From SZUA-365 sp034002405 (GTDB lineage: Bacteria; Bacteroidota; Ignavibacteria; SZUA-365), in NCBI GenBank assembly GCA_034002405.1, contig JAVFAS010000004.1, positions 62,001 to 126,000 of the forward strand: a DNA stretch of 64,000 nucleotides, written 5' to 3'. Both the position numbers and the translations under genes were made by a program. Positions 53,967-62,919 of the stretch are shown here, in pieces. The notes beneath the pieces were generated by a model. That model did no database searches. It worked only from the letters and a program-made list of their open reading frames with translations, and was not told the DNA's origin. The first letter of the stretch is position 1; each line of letters opens with the position of its first letter.

Positions 53967-54641
53967 TCATGTACGAACAATGGCGATGCTGGCGCTGGCG
54001 CCGATGCGGTTGGCCCCGGCTTCAATCATCTTCAACGCGTCGGCACGGGTACGAATTCCTCCACTGGCCTTGACACCGATATCCGCGCCCACGATCCGCC
54101 GCATCAGGGTGACGGCCTCGGGAGTGGCGCCCCCTCCGCCAAACCCGGTCGAGGTTTTCACGAAATCCACCTCCGTCGCGACCGCGATCCGGCATGCCGT
54201 CTCGATCTCCTGCACGGTGAGCATGCTGATTTCGAGAATGACTTTCAGGATGGCATCCTCCGATTCATTCTTCACGGCTCGCGCCACCGCCGCGATGTCC
54301 TGTTCGACGTAGGCGGTATCTCCCTGCGTGAGCCTTCCGATGTGCAGCACCATGTCCACTTCCCCGGCGCCGTCCCGCAGCGCCAACTCCGTCTCGCGGA
54401 CCTTGACCTCCGTCCGGTTACATCCGAGTGGGAAACCGATCACGGTACACACGCGTGAGGCGCTGTCCCGAAGATTGACATGACACAGGCGCACCCAACT
54501 GGGATTGACACAAACCGAGGCGAAGCCAAACGCGCGCGCCTCGTCGCAGAGCCGCTGCACGTCAATCTCCCGGGCATCGGGCCTGAGCAATGTGTGATCG
54601 ATCTTGGCGGCAAGCGCCGCATCAAATGATGTGGAATGCAT
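53967..54641 (-). CDS. deoC: Deoxyribose-phosphate aldolase
   Basis: DeoC cleaves 2-deoxyribose 5-phosphate to acetaldehyde and glyceraldehyde 3-phosphate. The 224 residues show KIDHTLLRPDA, VCTVIGFPLGC, EVDMVLHIG and the Schiff-base Lys in DFVKTSTGFG, with KASGGIRT near the end. It is of normal bacterial length. No other deo genes are near; it lies inside a minus-strand envelope run. Confidence 0.95.
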   Translation of the reverse strand: MHSTSFDAALAAKIDHTLLRPDAREIDVQRLCDEARAFGFASVCVNPSWVRLCHVNLRDSASRVCTVIGFPLGCNRTEVKVRETELALRDGAGEVDMVLHIGRLTQGDTAYVEQDIAAVARAVKNESEDAILKVILEISMLTVQEIETACRIAVATEVDFVKTSTGFGGGGATPEAVTLMRRIVGADIGVKASGGIRTRADALKMIEAGANRIGASASIAIVRT

Positions 54642-54666
54642 GAAAGACCGAGCTCGCTGAAAAGTT

Positions 54667-55458
54667 CTACAGGCCGAATCTCAGACCGACACTGGTCCGG
54701 ATGGTCGGGATGCTCCAATCCGCGTTCCCCTCGATCACGGATGTCAGGGGGTAGTCGAATTGCAGTTCCGGTGCGATGGCGATGCCACGGGCCAGAGGAA
54801 CAGAATAGCCGACACCGACGATCAACGACGCACGCCGCACCGGATCACGTCCCTGATCGAGGTCGCCATCCTCATACAACTGTGTGCTTGTGCCCGTGGA
54901 TGGATACACGAATCCCGGCGTCGTGATGAATTCCTCGTCCCGCAGCGTGCCACCGGCAAAAAATCCGACGCCGGCGCCAGCAAGGAGATACATTCCCGCG
55001 GGACCGGTAAACCAGACACTCTGAAACGAAATTCCGACATAGTGCAGCGACACATCCGCGCGGCGTCGTGCGGTCGCGTCGGCCGTCGCTCCGGTTTCAT
55101 CGAAGACAGCCACCGCGAAATCGGACTCGTACACGCTCGAATAGTCCTCATACAACCCCTGCAACCGCAGTCCAAACCAGCGGTTGAGGTGAACGTCCAA
55201 ATGGAGTCCTGCATGGGAGCCGATACCCGTTCCTCCATCAAATTCGCAGTCGCACGTCGCGCGGGGTCCTGACATGCCGACGTTGAAATTCGGCCCGGCG
55301 CTGAGTCCGATCGCGATCGCGCCCGGATAGGTCTGTTGGAATCCATGAGCACTCGGAATCCGCTGCGCGATGAGCGTCGGCGTTGCGCTCGCCATCGCGA
55401 TGATGACAAGGACGAGTGCACGGACGAGGACAGTGGTCAGAGTGGACCGTTCGATCAT
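54667..55458 (-). CDS. Outer-membrane beta-barrel protein A of a tandem pair
   Basis: The protein has 263 residues from ATG 55458, with a signal peptide (near LIAQR). Alternating strands and a final strand ending in SVGLRFGL suggest an eight- to ten-strand barrel. A CDCEFDGGTGIG motif sits in the first third, a TPGFVYPSTG loop in the middle, and IAPELQFDYPLTSV..ADW near the end. The same landmarks occur in the next gene, so the two are paralogues. Function is unknown. Confidence 0.77.
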   Translation of the reverse strand: MIERSTLTTVLVRALVLVIIAMASATPTLIAQRIPSAHGFQQTYPGAIAIGLSAGPNFNVGMSGPRATCDCEFDGGTGIGSHAGLHLDVHLNRWFGLRLQGLYEDYSSVYESDFAVAVFDETGATADATARRRADVSLHYVGISFQSVWFTGPAGMYLLAGAGVGFFAGGTLRDEEFITTPGFVYPSTGTSTQLYEDGDLDQGRDPVRRASLIVGVGYSVPLARGIAIAPELQFDYPLTSVIEGNADWSIPTIRTSVGLRFGL

Positions 55459-55471
55459 GATCGCATCCGTG

Positions 55472-56254
55472 TCAGATGGCAAAACGGAGATACACGTTGA
55501 ATTGCCACGCACTCAGCCGCCAATCCGAATACGTGGAGGTTACGGGGGTGAGGGGAATCGACATCATCAATTCCGGTGCAATGGACATGCGCTCATGGAT
55601 CGGGACAATGTACCCCAACCGCCCCGCCACACCCAGGCGTATCGCCAAGGGGTCCGAATAATACGTATCCAGCGCATCGTCCATGAATGTCTGATCCGTC
55701 CGACCGGAGTTGTCATAGGTGTATCCTGGTGTCTGGATATGCTCGACTTCCTCGATGTTGTCGGCGATCACCACACCGATCTCCGGTCCGACCGCGACAT
55801 AGAGTCCGCGCAGCGGAAGATCCCATTTCACCGCGGCGCCGAGTTCGACGAGCGAGAGTGAAAGCGCGGTGTTCAGTTCGAAATCCACCCATTCGAATCT
55901 TCCCCCGGAGGCGTCGGGGACATACTCAAGACGTCGCTGGCTTTTCTCGTAGGTGGGGTGCAGCAGGCGGTATCCGAGGGTCCCGAGAATGGAAATGGTC
56001 GGCGCGATGGGATAATCGATGAATCCGCCGATCTGTAATCCGAGTCCGCTTCCACTGCCATACTCACAATCACAGAGCGTCCGGAAATTTCCCGAACTGA
56101 GGACATACGCCGCACCGCCATAGGGTCCGGCATGGAAGCGCCAGGGTACAGGCCGAAGGATATCGTCCTCCCCTCCAGGCGGGTTCCCTGCGAAAACCAT
56201 CACCGGGAGGACGACAATACACAGGATCAACATTCGTGTTCGCATGGAGACCAT
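55472..56254 (-). CDS. Outer-membrane beta-barrel protein B of a tandem pair
   Basis: The protein has 260 residues from ATG 56254 (ATG 56245 is also possible), with a signal peptide near VMVFAGN. It shares with its downstream neighbour the Cys-Asp-Cys-Glu motif (CDCEYGSGSGLG), TPGYTYDNSG, GYIVPIHERMSIAPELMMSIPLTPV and a Trp-bearing penultimate strand, ending FNVYLRFAI. The first in-frame ATG would overlap BatE and is rejected. It starts 79 bases after batE, where a TATATTTG box lies. Confidence 0.77.
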   Translation of the reverse strand: MVSMRTRMLILCIVVLPVMVFAGNPPGGEDDILRPVPWRFHAGPYGGAAYVLSSGNFRTLCDCEYGSGSGLGLQIGGFIDYPIAPTISILGTLGYRLLHPTYEKSQRRLEYVPDASGGRFEWVDFELNTALSLSLVELGAAVKWDLPLRGLYVAVGPEIGVVIADNIEEVEHIQTPGYTYDNSGRTDQTFMDDALDTYYSDPLAIRLGVAGRLGYIVPIHERMSIAPELMMSIPLTPVTSTYSDWRLSAWQFNVYLRFAI

Positions 56255-56292
56255 CGGGTGATTGAACAGCAGGCATATTACGATCACGGGTG

Positions 56293-56300
56293 CAAATATA
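56293..56300 (-). promoter_or_regulatory. Candidate TAnnTTTG -10 element before the barrel genes
   Basis: The minus strand reads TATATTTG 39 bases upstream of the barrel-B start, in the only gap (79 bases) of the region. No TTG is found at the expected -33 position. Confidence 0.35.
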
Positions 56301-56333
56301 CAACCGGCGTGCGGGCGTGGTGCGTGACGGCGA

Positions 56334-57101
56334 TTAGATCCGTTCGAGCGCCGATTGATCGATCCAACCGGTTTTCCCATCATCCAACCGGATGCGGACA
56401 TGATGGTCGCGGGATTCAAGAATACGGACTTTCAGACCTTCATGTACGAGAAAACTTTCCACGCCGGTCGCATCCGGTGCGCTGCGCACCGTGACCTCCG
56501 AGCGCATGACGACCGCGTCGCGATGCGCGTGGATATCGGCGGAACGTTGGAGTGACACTATCAAAGTGGTGGCGGACCCCGCGAAGAACACGAGTCCCAT
56601 GACGAGGGCAATCCTTCGCGCGGTCAGCTGAGGGATCCCGAAAAAGACGAACGCCGAGACCGCGAACAGCGTGAAAAATCCCAGGGACCAGTACGCCAGC
56701 GTCTCGGGTCGCGCTCCTGTCTTCAGATCATTCCACCATTGCAGGAAGAACAGCAGCGGGATCGGATCGATGCGATCGCGCAGCCGCGCGCGGACGACGC
56801 GTAGATTGTGGATCACGTCTTCATTTCCCGGATCGAGCACACGCGCCCGTTCATACGAGAGCACACTCAGCCCAAGATCGCCGTTTTTGTATGCCGCGTT
56901 TCCGAGATTGTAATGGAGATCAAAACTGGAATATCCGCGATCAAGCAGACGCTGGAAGGCATCCATCGCCTGCCGGTACCGGGCGTTGCGATAGGATTCC
57001 AATCCCGCACGATACAGCACGGCGGGAGTCTCCTCCCCGCCCGCGATGGCGGCGACCGGAAGGAAACACAGCAGGAGAAGCACGCCTAGGACGCGATTCA
57101 T
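56334..57101 (-). CDS. batE: BatE: TPR and SH3-domain membrane protein
   Basis: The protein has 255 residues. A signal peptide is followed by two TPR units (YRAGLESYRNARYRQAMDAFQRLL, YSSFDLHYNLGNAAYKNGDLGL), two membrane helices at about 135-180, and a C-terminal SH3-like domain (VVMRSEVTVRSAPDATG, GKTGWIDQSALERI). This is the standard BatE layout. Its ATG overlaps the batD stop. BatE is the last Bat gene in transcription order here; together the Bat proteins help in oxygen tolerance and envelope integrity in Bacteroidota. Confidence 0.87.
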   Translation of the reverse strand: MNRVLGVLLLLCFLPVAAIAGGEETPAVLYRAGLESYRNARYRQAMDAFQRLLDRGYSSFDLHYNLGNAAYKNGDLGLSVLSYERARVLDPGNEDVIHNLRVVRARLRDRIDPIPLLFFLQWWNDLKTGARPETLAYWSLGFFTLFAVSAFVFFGIPQLTARRIALVMGLVFFAGSATTLIVSLQRSADIHAHRDAVVMRSEVTVRSAPDATGVESFLVHEGLKVRILESRDHHVRIRLDDGKTGWIDQSALERI

Positions 57102-58927
57102 GGTTTCTCCTTCATCGACTGTTCCGTCTGGATAATGGCCTCCCGCGTCTGATCGTACAGGCGGCGCATCTCGTCGGCGCTCGCGCGGGTCGGGGAGAAA
57201 CGGGCGTATTCAACCGATTCCAGCGCCACGCGCATGCGGTCGACCAGCGCGTCGTCGAGACCACGGCCGGCGAGCTGCGCGACGACGGTGTCGATCGCGG
57301 TCATCGATGTCGGCAGCGACAGGGTATCCTGGACATAGCCCCACAACGCCCGGGCGATTTCGAGATAATAGGCGTCGGTATTTCCATCCTCGAGGAATTT
57401 TTTCGATGCACGAAGCCGGCGTTCCGCCACCCGTGTTGCACGTCGGCGTTTCATCCCCGCGACATCACCATGAAGCGTGTCATGCCGTTTTTTCCAGACG
57501 AGGGCAACGCCGAGCAGAAGCAACGGTATCGTGTAGAGAAGCAACATCGATCCAACGGAAAGCCCGGTCCGCACCGCACGTGTCGGGACCTCACCCGCAC
57601 GGAGTCCGCGCACATCCATCGTCAGATAGTCGATGCTGCTCCGCGCCAGGTCCCCTGCTTCCCTGCGCTCGTCGCCTTCCGCGATATCCATCGGAAAGCT
57701 CTGCGACGCGAGGGTGATGTATTTCCGTTGTTCGAGGTCAAAATAGCTGAAGGTCACCGGCGGAATGGTCACCTTCCCCGCATACCGCGGGACGAGCACG
57801 TATTCGAAGCTGCGGCTTCCCACGAGCGTCCCATCCGCGGGTTTGACGGATTCATCGATCGTCGGGTCGTAGTGATCCATTCCCGACGGGAAGGTCACCT
57901 TCGGTTCGTCCAGCAAGCGGATGTTCCCGCGGCCACGAAGGATGACCTTCAGCGCGGCGGTTTCGTTCGCCTTGAGTTTCGCACGGTCAAGCGTGACGTC
58001 CATGTCGTAGACGCCGACAACACCCGAGAAATCCCGCGGTTTGTCCCGTTCCGGCAACGGACGCACGGTCACGGAAACCGTCTGGGTCCGCAAGGTTTTC
58101 TTGACATTGTCGTAGCTGTCGAAAAAGGGATCACTGAAAAACCGGTCGTACACGTCACTGCCGGTCTGTCTCCGCTTGCGGACGCGGACCGTGGTTCCGA
58201 TCTCGAACGGATCGATCGTGAGCGCCCCGGACTGTGTCGGGAAATACAGCACCTTGCGCAGCAGATACGTCTCGTACTGTTTCCCGTTGTGCACCTCGAT
58301 ACGCGGTTCGAGCCGGGTCGGGGTTTCGATATCCTCGGACCAGAAGCCAACCATGCGGGGGAGCTTGATCGGGTTGTCGATCTGGAACGCCACGCGGGAA
58401 TACAGTTTGTAGACCACGGTGATCGGTTCTCCGAAATACACGGTGGTTTTACTCGGGATCGCCCGGATGAAAAGATTGTCCCCGAGATCGACATCGACGG
58501 TATTGTCGCGTTTCTGCCCGCCGCTCGCGCCCGGCACGGCCTTGCCGACCTTGATCGTCACGGTATTCGTTTTCAGCGTCTTTCCATCGTACGTGATGGT
58601 CGCCGCGGGAACGGTGAACGTCCCGGTCTCGCGCGGTTGCAGGACATAGGTCCAGGAAAGACTCGTGGAAACACGTCCGTTGATAATCTGCATCTGCTGC
58701 GAGGAAGAAGGGCCCGCGATGGTCATGAAACTGCGATTCAGATCCGGTGCTCTGAAATCACGGTATTGCTTGAGCGTGCCACCCGACAGTGTGTACGTCA
58801 CCTGAAACTGCTGTCCGAGTGGCACTTCCGTCCGGTCGACACCACAGGAAAACTGCGCATCCTGGGCGGATGCGGTCTGGTGCATCAGCAGCACGATCAG
58901 GATCGGTATGGTACGCGCGAATGACAT
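57098..58927 (-). CDS. batD: BatD family oxygen-tolerance membrane protein
   Basis: The protein has 609 residues. A signal peptide precedes repeated Ig-like beta domains (FSCGVDRTEVPLGQQFQVTYTLSG, FTVPAATITYDGKTL, VYFGEPITVVYKLYSR, ANETAALKVILRGRGN). A membrane helix lies near residue 450 (SMLLLYTIPLLLLGVALVW), and a cytoplasmic helical tail follows with WGYVQDTLSLP. The order and length match BatD. It lies 3 bases from batC. Confidence 0.9.
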   Translation of the reverse strand: MSFARTIPILIVLLMHQTASAQDAQFSCGVDRTEVPLGQQFQVTYTLSGGTLKQYRDFRAPDLNRSFMTIAGPSSSQQMQIINGRVSTSLSWTYVLQPRETGTFTVPAATITYDGKTLKTNTVTIKVGKAVPGASGGQKRDNTVDVDLGDNLFIRAIPSKTTVYFGEPITVVYKLYSRVAFQIDNPIKLPRMVGFWSEDIETPTRLEPRIEVHNGKQYETYLLRKVLYFPTQSGALTIDPFEIGTTVRVRKRRQTGSDVYDRFFSDPFFDSYDNVKKTLRTQTVSVTVRPLPERDKPRDFSGVVGVYDMDVTLDRAKLKANETAALKVILRGRGNIRLLDEPKVTFPSGMDHYDPTIDESVKPADGTLVGSRSFEYVLVPRYAGKVTIPPVTFSYFDLEQRKYITLASQSFPMDIAEGDERREAGDLARSSIDYLTMDVRGLRAGEVPTRAVRTGLSVGSMLLLYTIPLLLLGVALVWKKRHDTLHGDVAGMKRRRATRVAERRLRASKKFLEDGNTDAYYLEIARALWGYVQDTLSLPTSMTAIDTVVAQLAGRGLDDALVDRMRVALESVEYARFSPTRASADEMRRLYDQTREAIIQTEQSMKEKP

Positions 58928-58930
58928 CGA

Positions 58931-59797
58931 CTACCAGTCCTTCTCCACGGAAATCCTGCGGCCTTGCTGCTGCCGCTTCTTTTTCTGCAGATCCTTTTCC
59001 TCCCGCTGGAGCGCGCGAAGAATCTGCTCCGCCTGCTGCTTCGAGATTTGCTGCTCCCGCTCGGGTTGCGGTTGTTGCTGCTGCTCCGGCTTGGCTTTCT
59101 CCTGCTGCTGCTCCCCCTTCTGATTCTGTTGCTGCTGCTGTTGCTGGTCCTGCTGATCCTTCTTCTGCTGCTCTTCCTGCTTGTTTTTGTCCTGCTGCTG
59201 CTGATCCTGCTTCTTGTCCTGCTTGTCCTGCTTCTGCTGCTGATCCTTGTTCTGGTTCTGTTGCTGCTGTTCCTTTCGCAGTTCCTCGAGTTTCTTGCGG
59301 GCGTAGGTGAGATTGTAGCGTGCGTCCTGGTTGTCGGGATTCAGCTTGAGCGACTTCTTGTATAATGCGATTGCCTGACGGTACCCTTCCATGCGGACGT
59401 CGGCACCTTGCGCACCCGCTGCTTCCGTGCCGGCGGACTGCTGCAGCACGGGGTTCTCCGCGCCATTGTCCGCGGCGTTGAGAAACACATTCCCCGCGTT
59501 GTAGAGGGTTCCCGCGATCTGTCCCGGCTTCGTGAAACGCAATCCGGCTTTCTCATACTCCGCGAGTGCGGTCTTGATGTCATCGAGGCGGTACGCGGCG
59601 TTTCCCGCATTGAAGTGGCTTTCCGGGCGCTCGGGATCGGCCGTCGCGGCCTTCTCGTAGTGTTCACGCGCGGCGTCGTATTCCTTGGCGTGATACCGCT
59701 CGTTGCCCTCGTTGACCATGCCACGATAGGACTGTGCCGGCGCGGACGCCGTGAGCGCGTATCCGGAAAGGATCAAGAGAAACATCATCTGTCGCAT
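58931..59797 (-). CDS. batC: BatC: TPR protein with Gln/Lys-rich tail
   Basis: From ATG 59797 the protein has 288 residues. A signal peptide (near PAQSY) is followed by three TPR units (YHAKEYDAAREHYEKAATADPE, FNAGNAAYRLDDIKTALAEYEKA, ALYKKSLKLNPDNQDARYNLTYA). The last ~110 residues are low-complexity Gln/Lys/Glu/Asp, about half Gln in parts (such as KKQDQQQQDKNKQ), and end in a basic helix. TPR plus such a tail is usual for BatC, but the tail is long. A start 29 codons upstream would overlap batB and is rejected. Confidence 0.87.
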   Translation of the reverse strand: MRQMMFLLILSGYALTASAPAQSYRGMVNEGNERYHAKEYDAAREHYEKAATADPERPESHFNAGNAAYRLDDIKTALAEYEKAGLRFTKPGQIAGTLYNAGNVFLNAADNGAENPVLQQSAGTEAAGAQGADVRMEGYRQAIALYKKSLKLNPDNQDARYNLTYARKKLEELRKEQQQQNQNKDQQQKQDKQDKKQDQQQQDKNKQEEQQKKDQQDQQQQQQQNQKGEQQQEKAKPEQQQQPQPEREQQISKQQAEQILRALQREEKDLQKKKRQQQGRRISVEKDW

Positions 59798-59798
59798 C

Positions 59799-60851
59799 TC
59801 AAGCAACCCTCCGCTCTTCCCGCGGCGCGAAGAGCGCGAAGCGCGAGAGAAAGCGATTGCGTGTTTCGGAAAGAAACAGTTCACTGATCAGGAGAATCAG
59901 ACCCAGAAGGATGAAATACTGGAAACGATCCTCATGGTCGGTGAACTGCTTGGTGCCGAATTCCTTTTTTTCCATCCGTTCGATGCCGTCAAACACGGTG
60001 GCGAGATTATCGCGACCGCTGTGGGCCTGCGTGAATGTCCCGCCCGTCGCGGCGGCGATCTTCTTGAGTGTTTCCGCGTCGAGCCGCGACAGTACGGGCT
60101 CACCGCTCTGGTCGCGCTTGTATTGCGTCGGACCGTTGCCGTTTCCGACCGGTATCGGGGCACCTTCGAGCGAGCCCATGCCGACGGTGTGCACGACAAT
60201 GCCTTCCTCCGCGGCGGTGGATGCCGCCGCGACGGGATCATCCTCGTGATTCTCGCCATCGGTGATCACCACCATCGCCTTGTACTTCCCTTCCTCTTTC
60301 TCGAAGGATGCGCGTGCGAGGTCGATGGCCGACCCGATCGAGGTGCCCGGCGTCGGCGCCATGCCGGCGTCGATCACATCCGTGAGCATGAGCGCCGCGC
60401 TGTAGTCGGAGGTCAGGGGCAACTGGGTGTATGCGTCGCCCGAGAACACGATGATACCGATGCGATCACCCTTGAGGTTATTGATGAGATTCTGTAGTTC
60501 CTTCCGCGCCGCGCTGATGCGGCTCGGCTGGATATCCTCCGCGCGCATGCTCGCCGACACGTCGATCGCGACGATCAGATCGATGCCGCTGCGTGAGACT
60601 TCCTCGAATTTCGTTCCGATGAGCGGGTTGGCATAGGCGACGACGAGCGCCGCGACCGCCAGCAGGATCAGGGTGCCGCGCAGCCAGAATTTCACACGGC
60701 TGCGTCCGTCGACGAGCGCATGGACACTCGGCACGTCCCCATAGCCGCGCACGGCGCGGGACTTCCGCCACCAGGCATACCAAAGCCCCGCGGCCAGCAC
60801 GGGCAGCAGGAAAAGGTACACGAAGTATTCGGGATGGGCGAATTTAATCAT
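59799..60851 (-). CDS. batB: BatB: von Willebrand factor A membrane protein
   Basis: The protein has 350 residues. Membrane helices lie at the start (about 10-27 and 54-75) and the end, around a VWA domain with the MIDAS motif DVSASM (in VAIDVSASMRAED), further metal-site residues in TDGENHEDD, and a TSD-type SDYSAAL loop. VWA proteins bind partners through Mg. It is one base from batC and 18 bases after batA, the usual batA-batB pair. Confidence 0.9.
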   Translation of the reverse strand: MIKFAHPEYFVYLFLLPVLAAGLWYAWWRKSRAVRGYGDVPSVHALVDGRSRVKFWLRGTLILLAVAALVVAYANPLIGTKFEEVSRSGIDLIVAIDVSASMRAEDIQPSRISAARKELQNLINNLKGDRIGIIVFSGDAYTQLPLTSDYSAALMLTDVIDAGMAPTPGTSIGSAIDLARASFEKEEGKYKAMVVITDGENHEDDPVAAASTAAEEGIVVHTVGMGSLEGAPIPVGNGNGPTQYKRDQSGEPVLSRLDAETLKKIAAATGGTFTQAHSGRDNLATVFDGIERMEKKEFGTKQFTDHEDRFQYFILLGLILLISELFLSETRNRFLSRFALFAPREERRVA

Positions 60852-60869
60852 GGCATCGCGTGGTGATGG

Positions 60870-61868
60870 TCAGGGAATTTTCCGGAAAACAAACCAGGAC
60901 AGGGCGAGCTCGGTCAGGAGCAGCACCAATCCGGTGAACACGTATGCATAGAACAGCTCGGTGTATCGGTGGAATTCGGTGACTTCGATCTTCGTCCGTT
61001 CTAGCGCGTCGATCTCGTCGTAGATTTCCTCCAGCTTACGGTTTCCCGTTGCACGGAAGTACTGTCCCCCGGTAATTTCCGCGACCTGACGCAACATTTC
61101 CTCGTCGATTTCCACCGGGACGGGCTGGTACTGTATACCGTAGACGGTCTTGAACGGATAAGGCGCCATGCCGCGTGTCCCCACGCCGATCGTGTACACG
61201 CGGATTCCGAAGGTCCGCGCGATCTCCGCCGCCGTGGCTGGATCGATCGACCCCATGTTGTTGACGCCGTCGGTGAGCAGAATCATCACCTTGCTTTTGG
61301 ACGAGCTGCTCTTCATCCGGTTGACCGCGTTGGCGATCCCCTCGCCGATCGCGGTGCCATCCTGCAGGTATCCGGTCTCCACCTGGTGGAGAAGGTCCAC
61401 GAGGACATCATAGTCGGTGGTCAGCGGGCATTGGGTGAAGCTTTCCCCCGCGAAGATGACAAGACCAATCCGATCGCTCTCCCGCGCGAGGATGAAATCC
61501 TCCCCGACTTTCTTCGCCGCTTCGAGGCGGTTGGGACGGAAGTCCTCGGCGAGCATTGATCCGGAAATATCGAGTACGATGGTGATGTCGATGCCTTCAC
61601 GGTAGACGTTCTCTCCCTTCGCGGAGGTCTGTGGTCGCGCGAACGCGACGATGAGCGCGGCCAGCGCGAGCATGCGCAGCGCGAAGGGCAGAGCGCGCAG
61701 ACGGACGCGCCAACTCCCCGGCACCCCGGCAAACGCGGCGAGCGAGGAATGCCGGATCGCCGCGCTCAAACGGCCCTGGCGCCAGACGTACCAAGCGACC
61801 AGGAGCGGGATGACCAGCAGCAGCCAAAGAAATTCGGGATTCGCGAACTGCGTGACCGGATCAAACAT
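60870..61868 (-). CDS. batA: BatA: von Willebrand factor A membrane protein
   Basis: The protein has 332 residues, similar in plan to BatB: an N-terminal membrane pair (FLWLLLVIPLLVAWYVW, FALRMLALAALIVAFA), a VWA domain with MIDAS DISGSM and LLTDGVNNMG, and a C-terminal membrane helix (YAYVFTGLVLLLTELALSW). It overlaps the upstream accessory gene by 8 bases. Confidence 0.92.
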   Translation of the reverse strand: MFDPVTQFANPEFLWLLLVIPLLVAWYVWRQGRLSAAIRHSSLAAFAGVPGSWRVRLRALPFALRMLALAALIVAFARPQTSAKGENVYREGIDITIVLDISGSMLAEDFRPNRLEAAKKVGEDFILARESDRIGLVIFAGESFTQCPLTTDYDVLVDLLHQVETGYLQDGTAIGEGIANAVNRMKSSSSKSKVMILLTDGVNNMGSIDPATAAEIARTFGIRVYTIGVGTRGMAPYPFKTVYGIQYQPVPVEIDEEMLRQVAEITGGQYFRATGNRKLEEIYDEIDALERTKIEVTEFHRYTELFYAYVFTGLVLLLTELALSWFVFRKIP

Positions 61869-62919
61869 CGTCCCGCCTCCCGTTCTCTCTATTCGGAGTA
61901 TCGGATCCTGATCCTTGTTTTGCTTGATCGGTGTCGATCACATCATCCGGAATCGCCGCCGGGGCTCCGTCCGCCCAGGTGCCACGTTCAGGTGCGGCGC
62001 CCGCGGGTGCGGCTGTGTGGTGGATGAACTCCTCCGCCGCGGCCATCGCTTCCTCGTGCTGCAGTGACGTGGGAACGAAGCGGGCGAATTTCGTCATGTC
62101 GGCCGTGCGCAGTGTGCGTTCGATGCGCTCGCGCAGGGCGGGAACGATTCCCGTCACGGCAAGCGCCGGCATGATTTCCGAAGTCGGATGCTCGAGCGCC
62201 GGAATGGAATAGCGCTGCTCGATGTAGGTCCGGAGAATATCAGTGAGTTCGGATTGATAGGCCTTGTGCTCTCCGTTCTGCCAGAGCCGCTTCGTCCGCA
62301 GCGCCGCCAGCGCCTCGAGGGCACGGACGTGCGGCGGGATCGCCGGCGCCTCCGGCACCGCATCCACGACGGGTGGCGCGGGACGTTGCTTCCACCGGCG
62401 GTATCCTAACCACACCGCCGCCGCGACCAGCAGCGCGATGGCGAGAAAGAGCAGATACTCCCAGAGCGGACGGGAGACATCGATCACATCGGTGATGTCC
62501 TTGAACGTCTGGGACGTGTCGAGCTCCACGGTGGTCAGCTCCAACTGCAGCACGGTGCTGAACGCCTCATACACGGTCGTGTCACCGGGGTTCGTGTAAC
62601 GCACGCGGATGCGCAGGGCGATACGTCCGGTGTCAAAGACCGTGGTGACAACATCCTGTCGATAGGTCCGACGTGCGCCATCGCCTTCAATTTCCGCGTC
62701 ACCGGCGGACACGAAATCGCCGTTCTCCACGTCGTCATCCGAGGCAGGGAGATGCAGGCGCACCGCCGCGGGTGCATCGACGCCGAGATGCACGGTGATC
62801 CACTGCCCGATCAGGTAACGGGTGGAATCGACCGCCGCCGTGACCCGCACATCCTGCGCGACCAGCGTCGATGCCAGCGCGAACTGCAGGAACAGGAACA
62901 TCCACGTCAACCGCTTCAT
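61861..62919 (-). CDS. BatD-side accessory membrane protein of the Bat operon
   Basis: The protein has 352 residues from ATG 62919. A signal peptide (near TLVAQD) precedes a periplasmic beta domain (TAAVDSTRYLIGQWITVHLGV, GRIALRIRVRYTNPGDTTV), then one membrane helix at about 157-177 (LWEYLLFLAIALLVAAAVW). The cytoplasmic domain (ALEALAALRTKRLWQNGEHKAYQSELTDILRTYIEQRYS) resembles the DUF4381-type cytoplasmic part found in this position in other Bat loci. The tail is Pro/Ala/Asp-rich. It overlaps DUF58 by one base (TGATG) and batA by 8. Confidence 0.75.
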   Translation of the reverse strand: MKRLTWMFLFLQFALASTLVAQDVRVTAAVDSTRYLIGQWITVHLGVDAPAAVRLHLPASDDDVENGDFVSAGDAEIEGDGARRTYRQDVVTTVFDTGRIALRIRVRYTNPGDTTVYEAFSTVLQLELTTVELDTSQTFKDITDVIDVSRPLWEYLLFLAIALLVAAAVWLGYRRWKQRPAPPVVDAVPEAPAIPPHVRALEALAALRTKRLWQNGEHKAYQSELTDILRTYIEQRYSIPALEHPTSEIMPALAVTGIVPALRERIERTLRTADMTKFARFVPTSLQHEEAMAAAEEFIHHTAAPAGAAPERGTWADGAPAAIPDDVIDTDQAKQGSGSDTPNRENGRRDDV

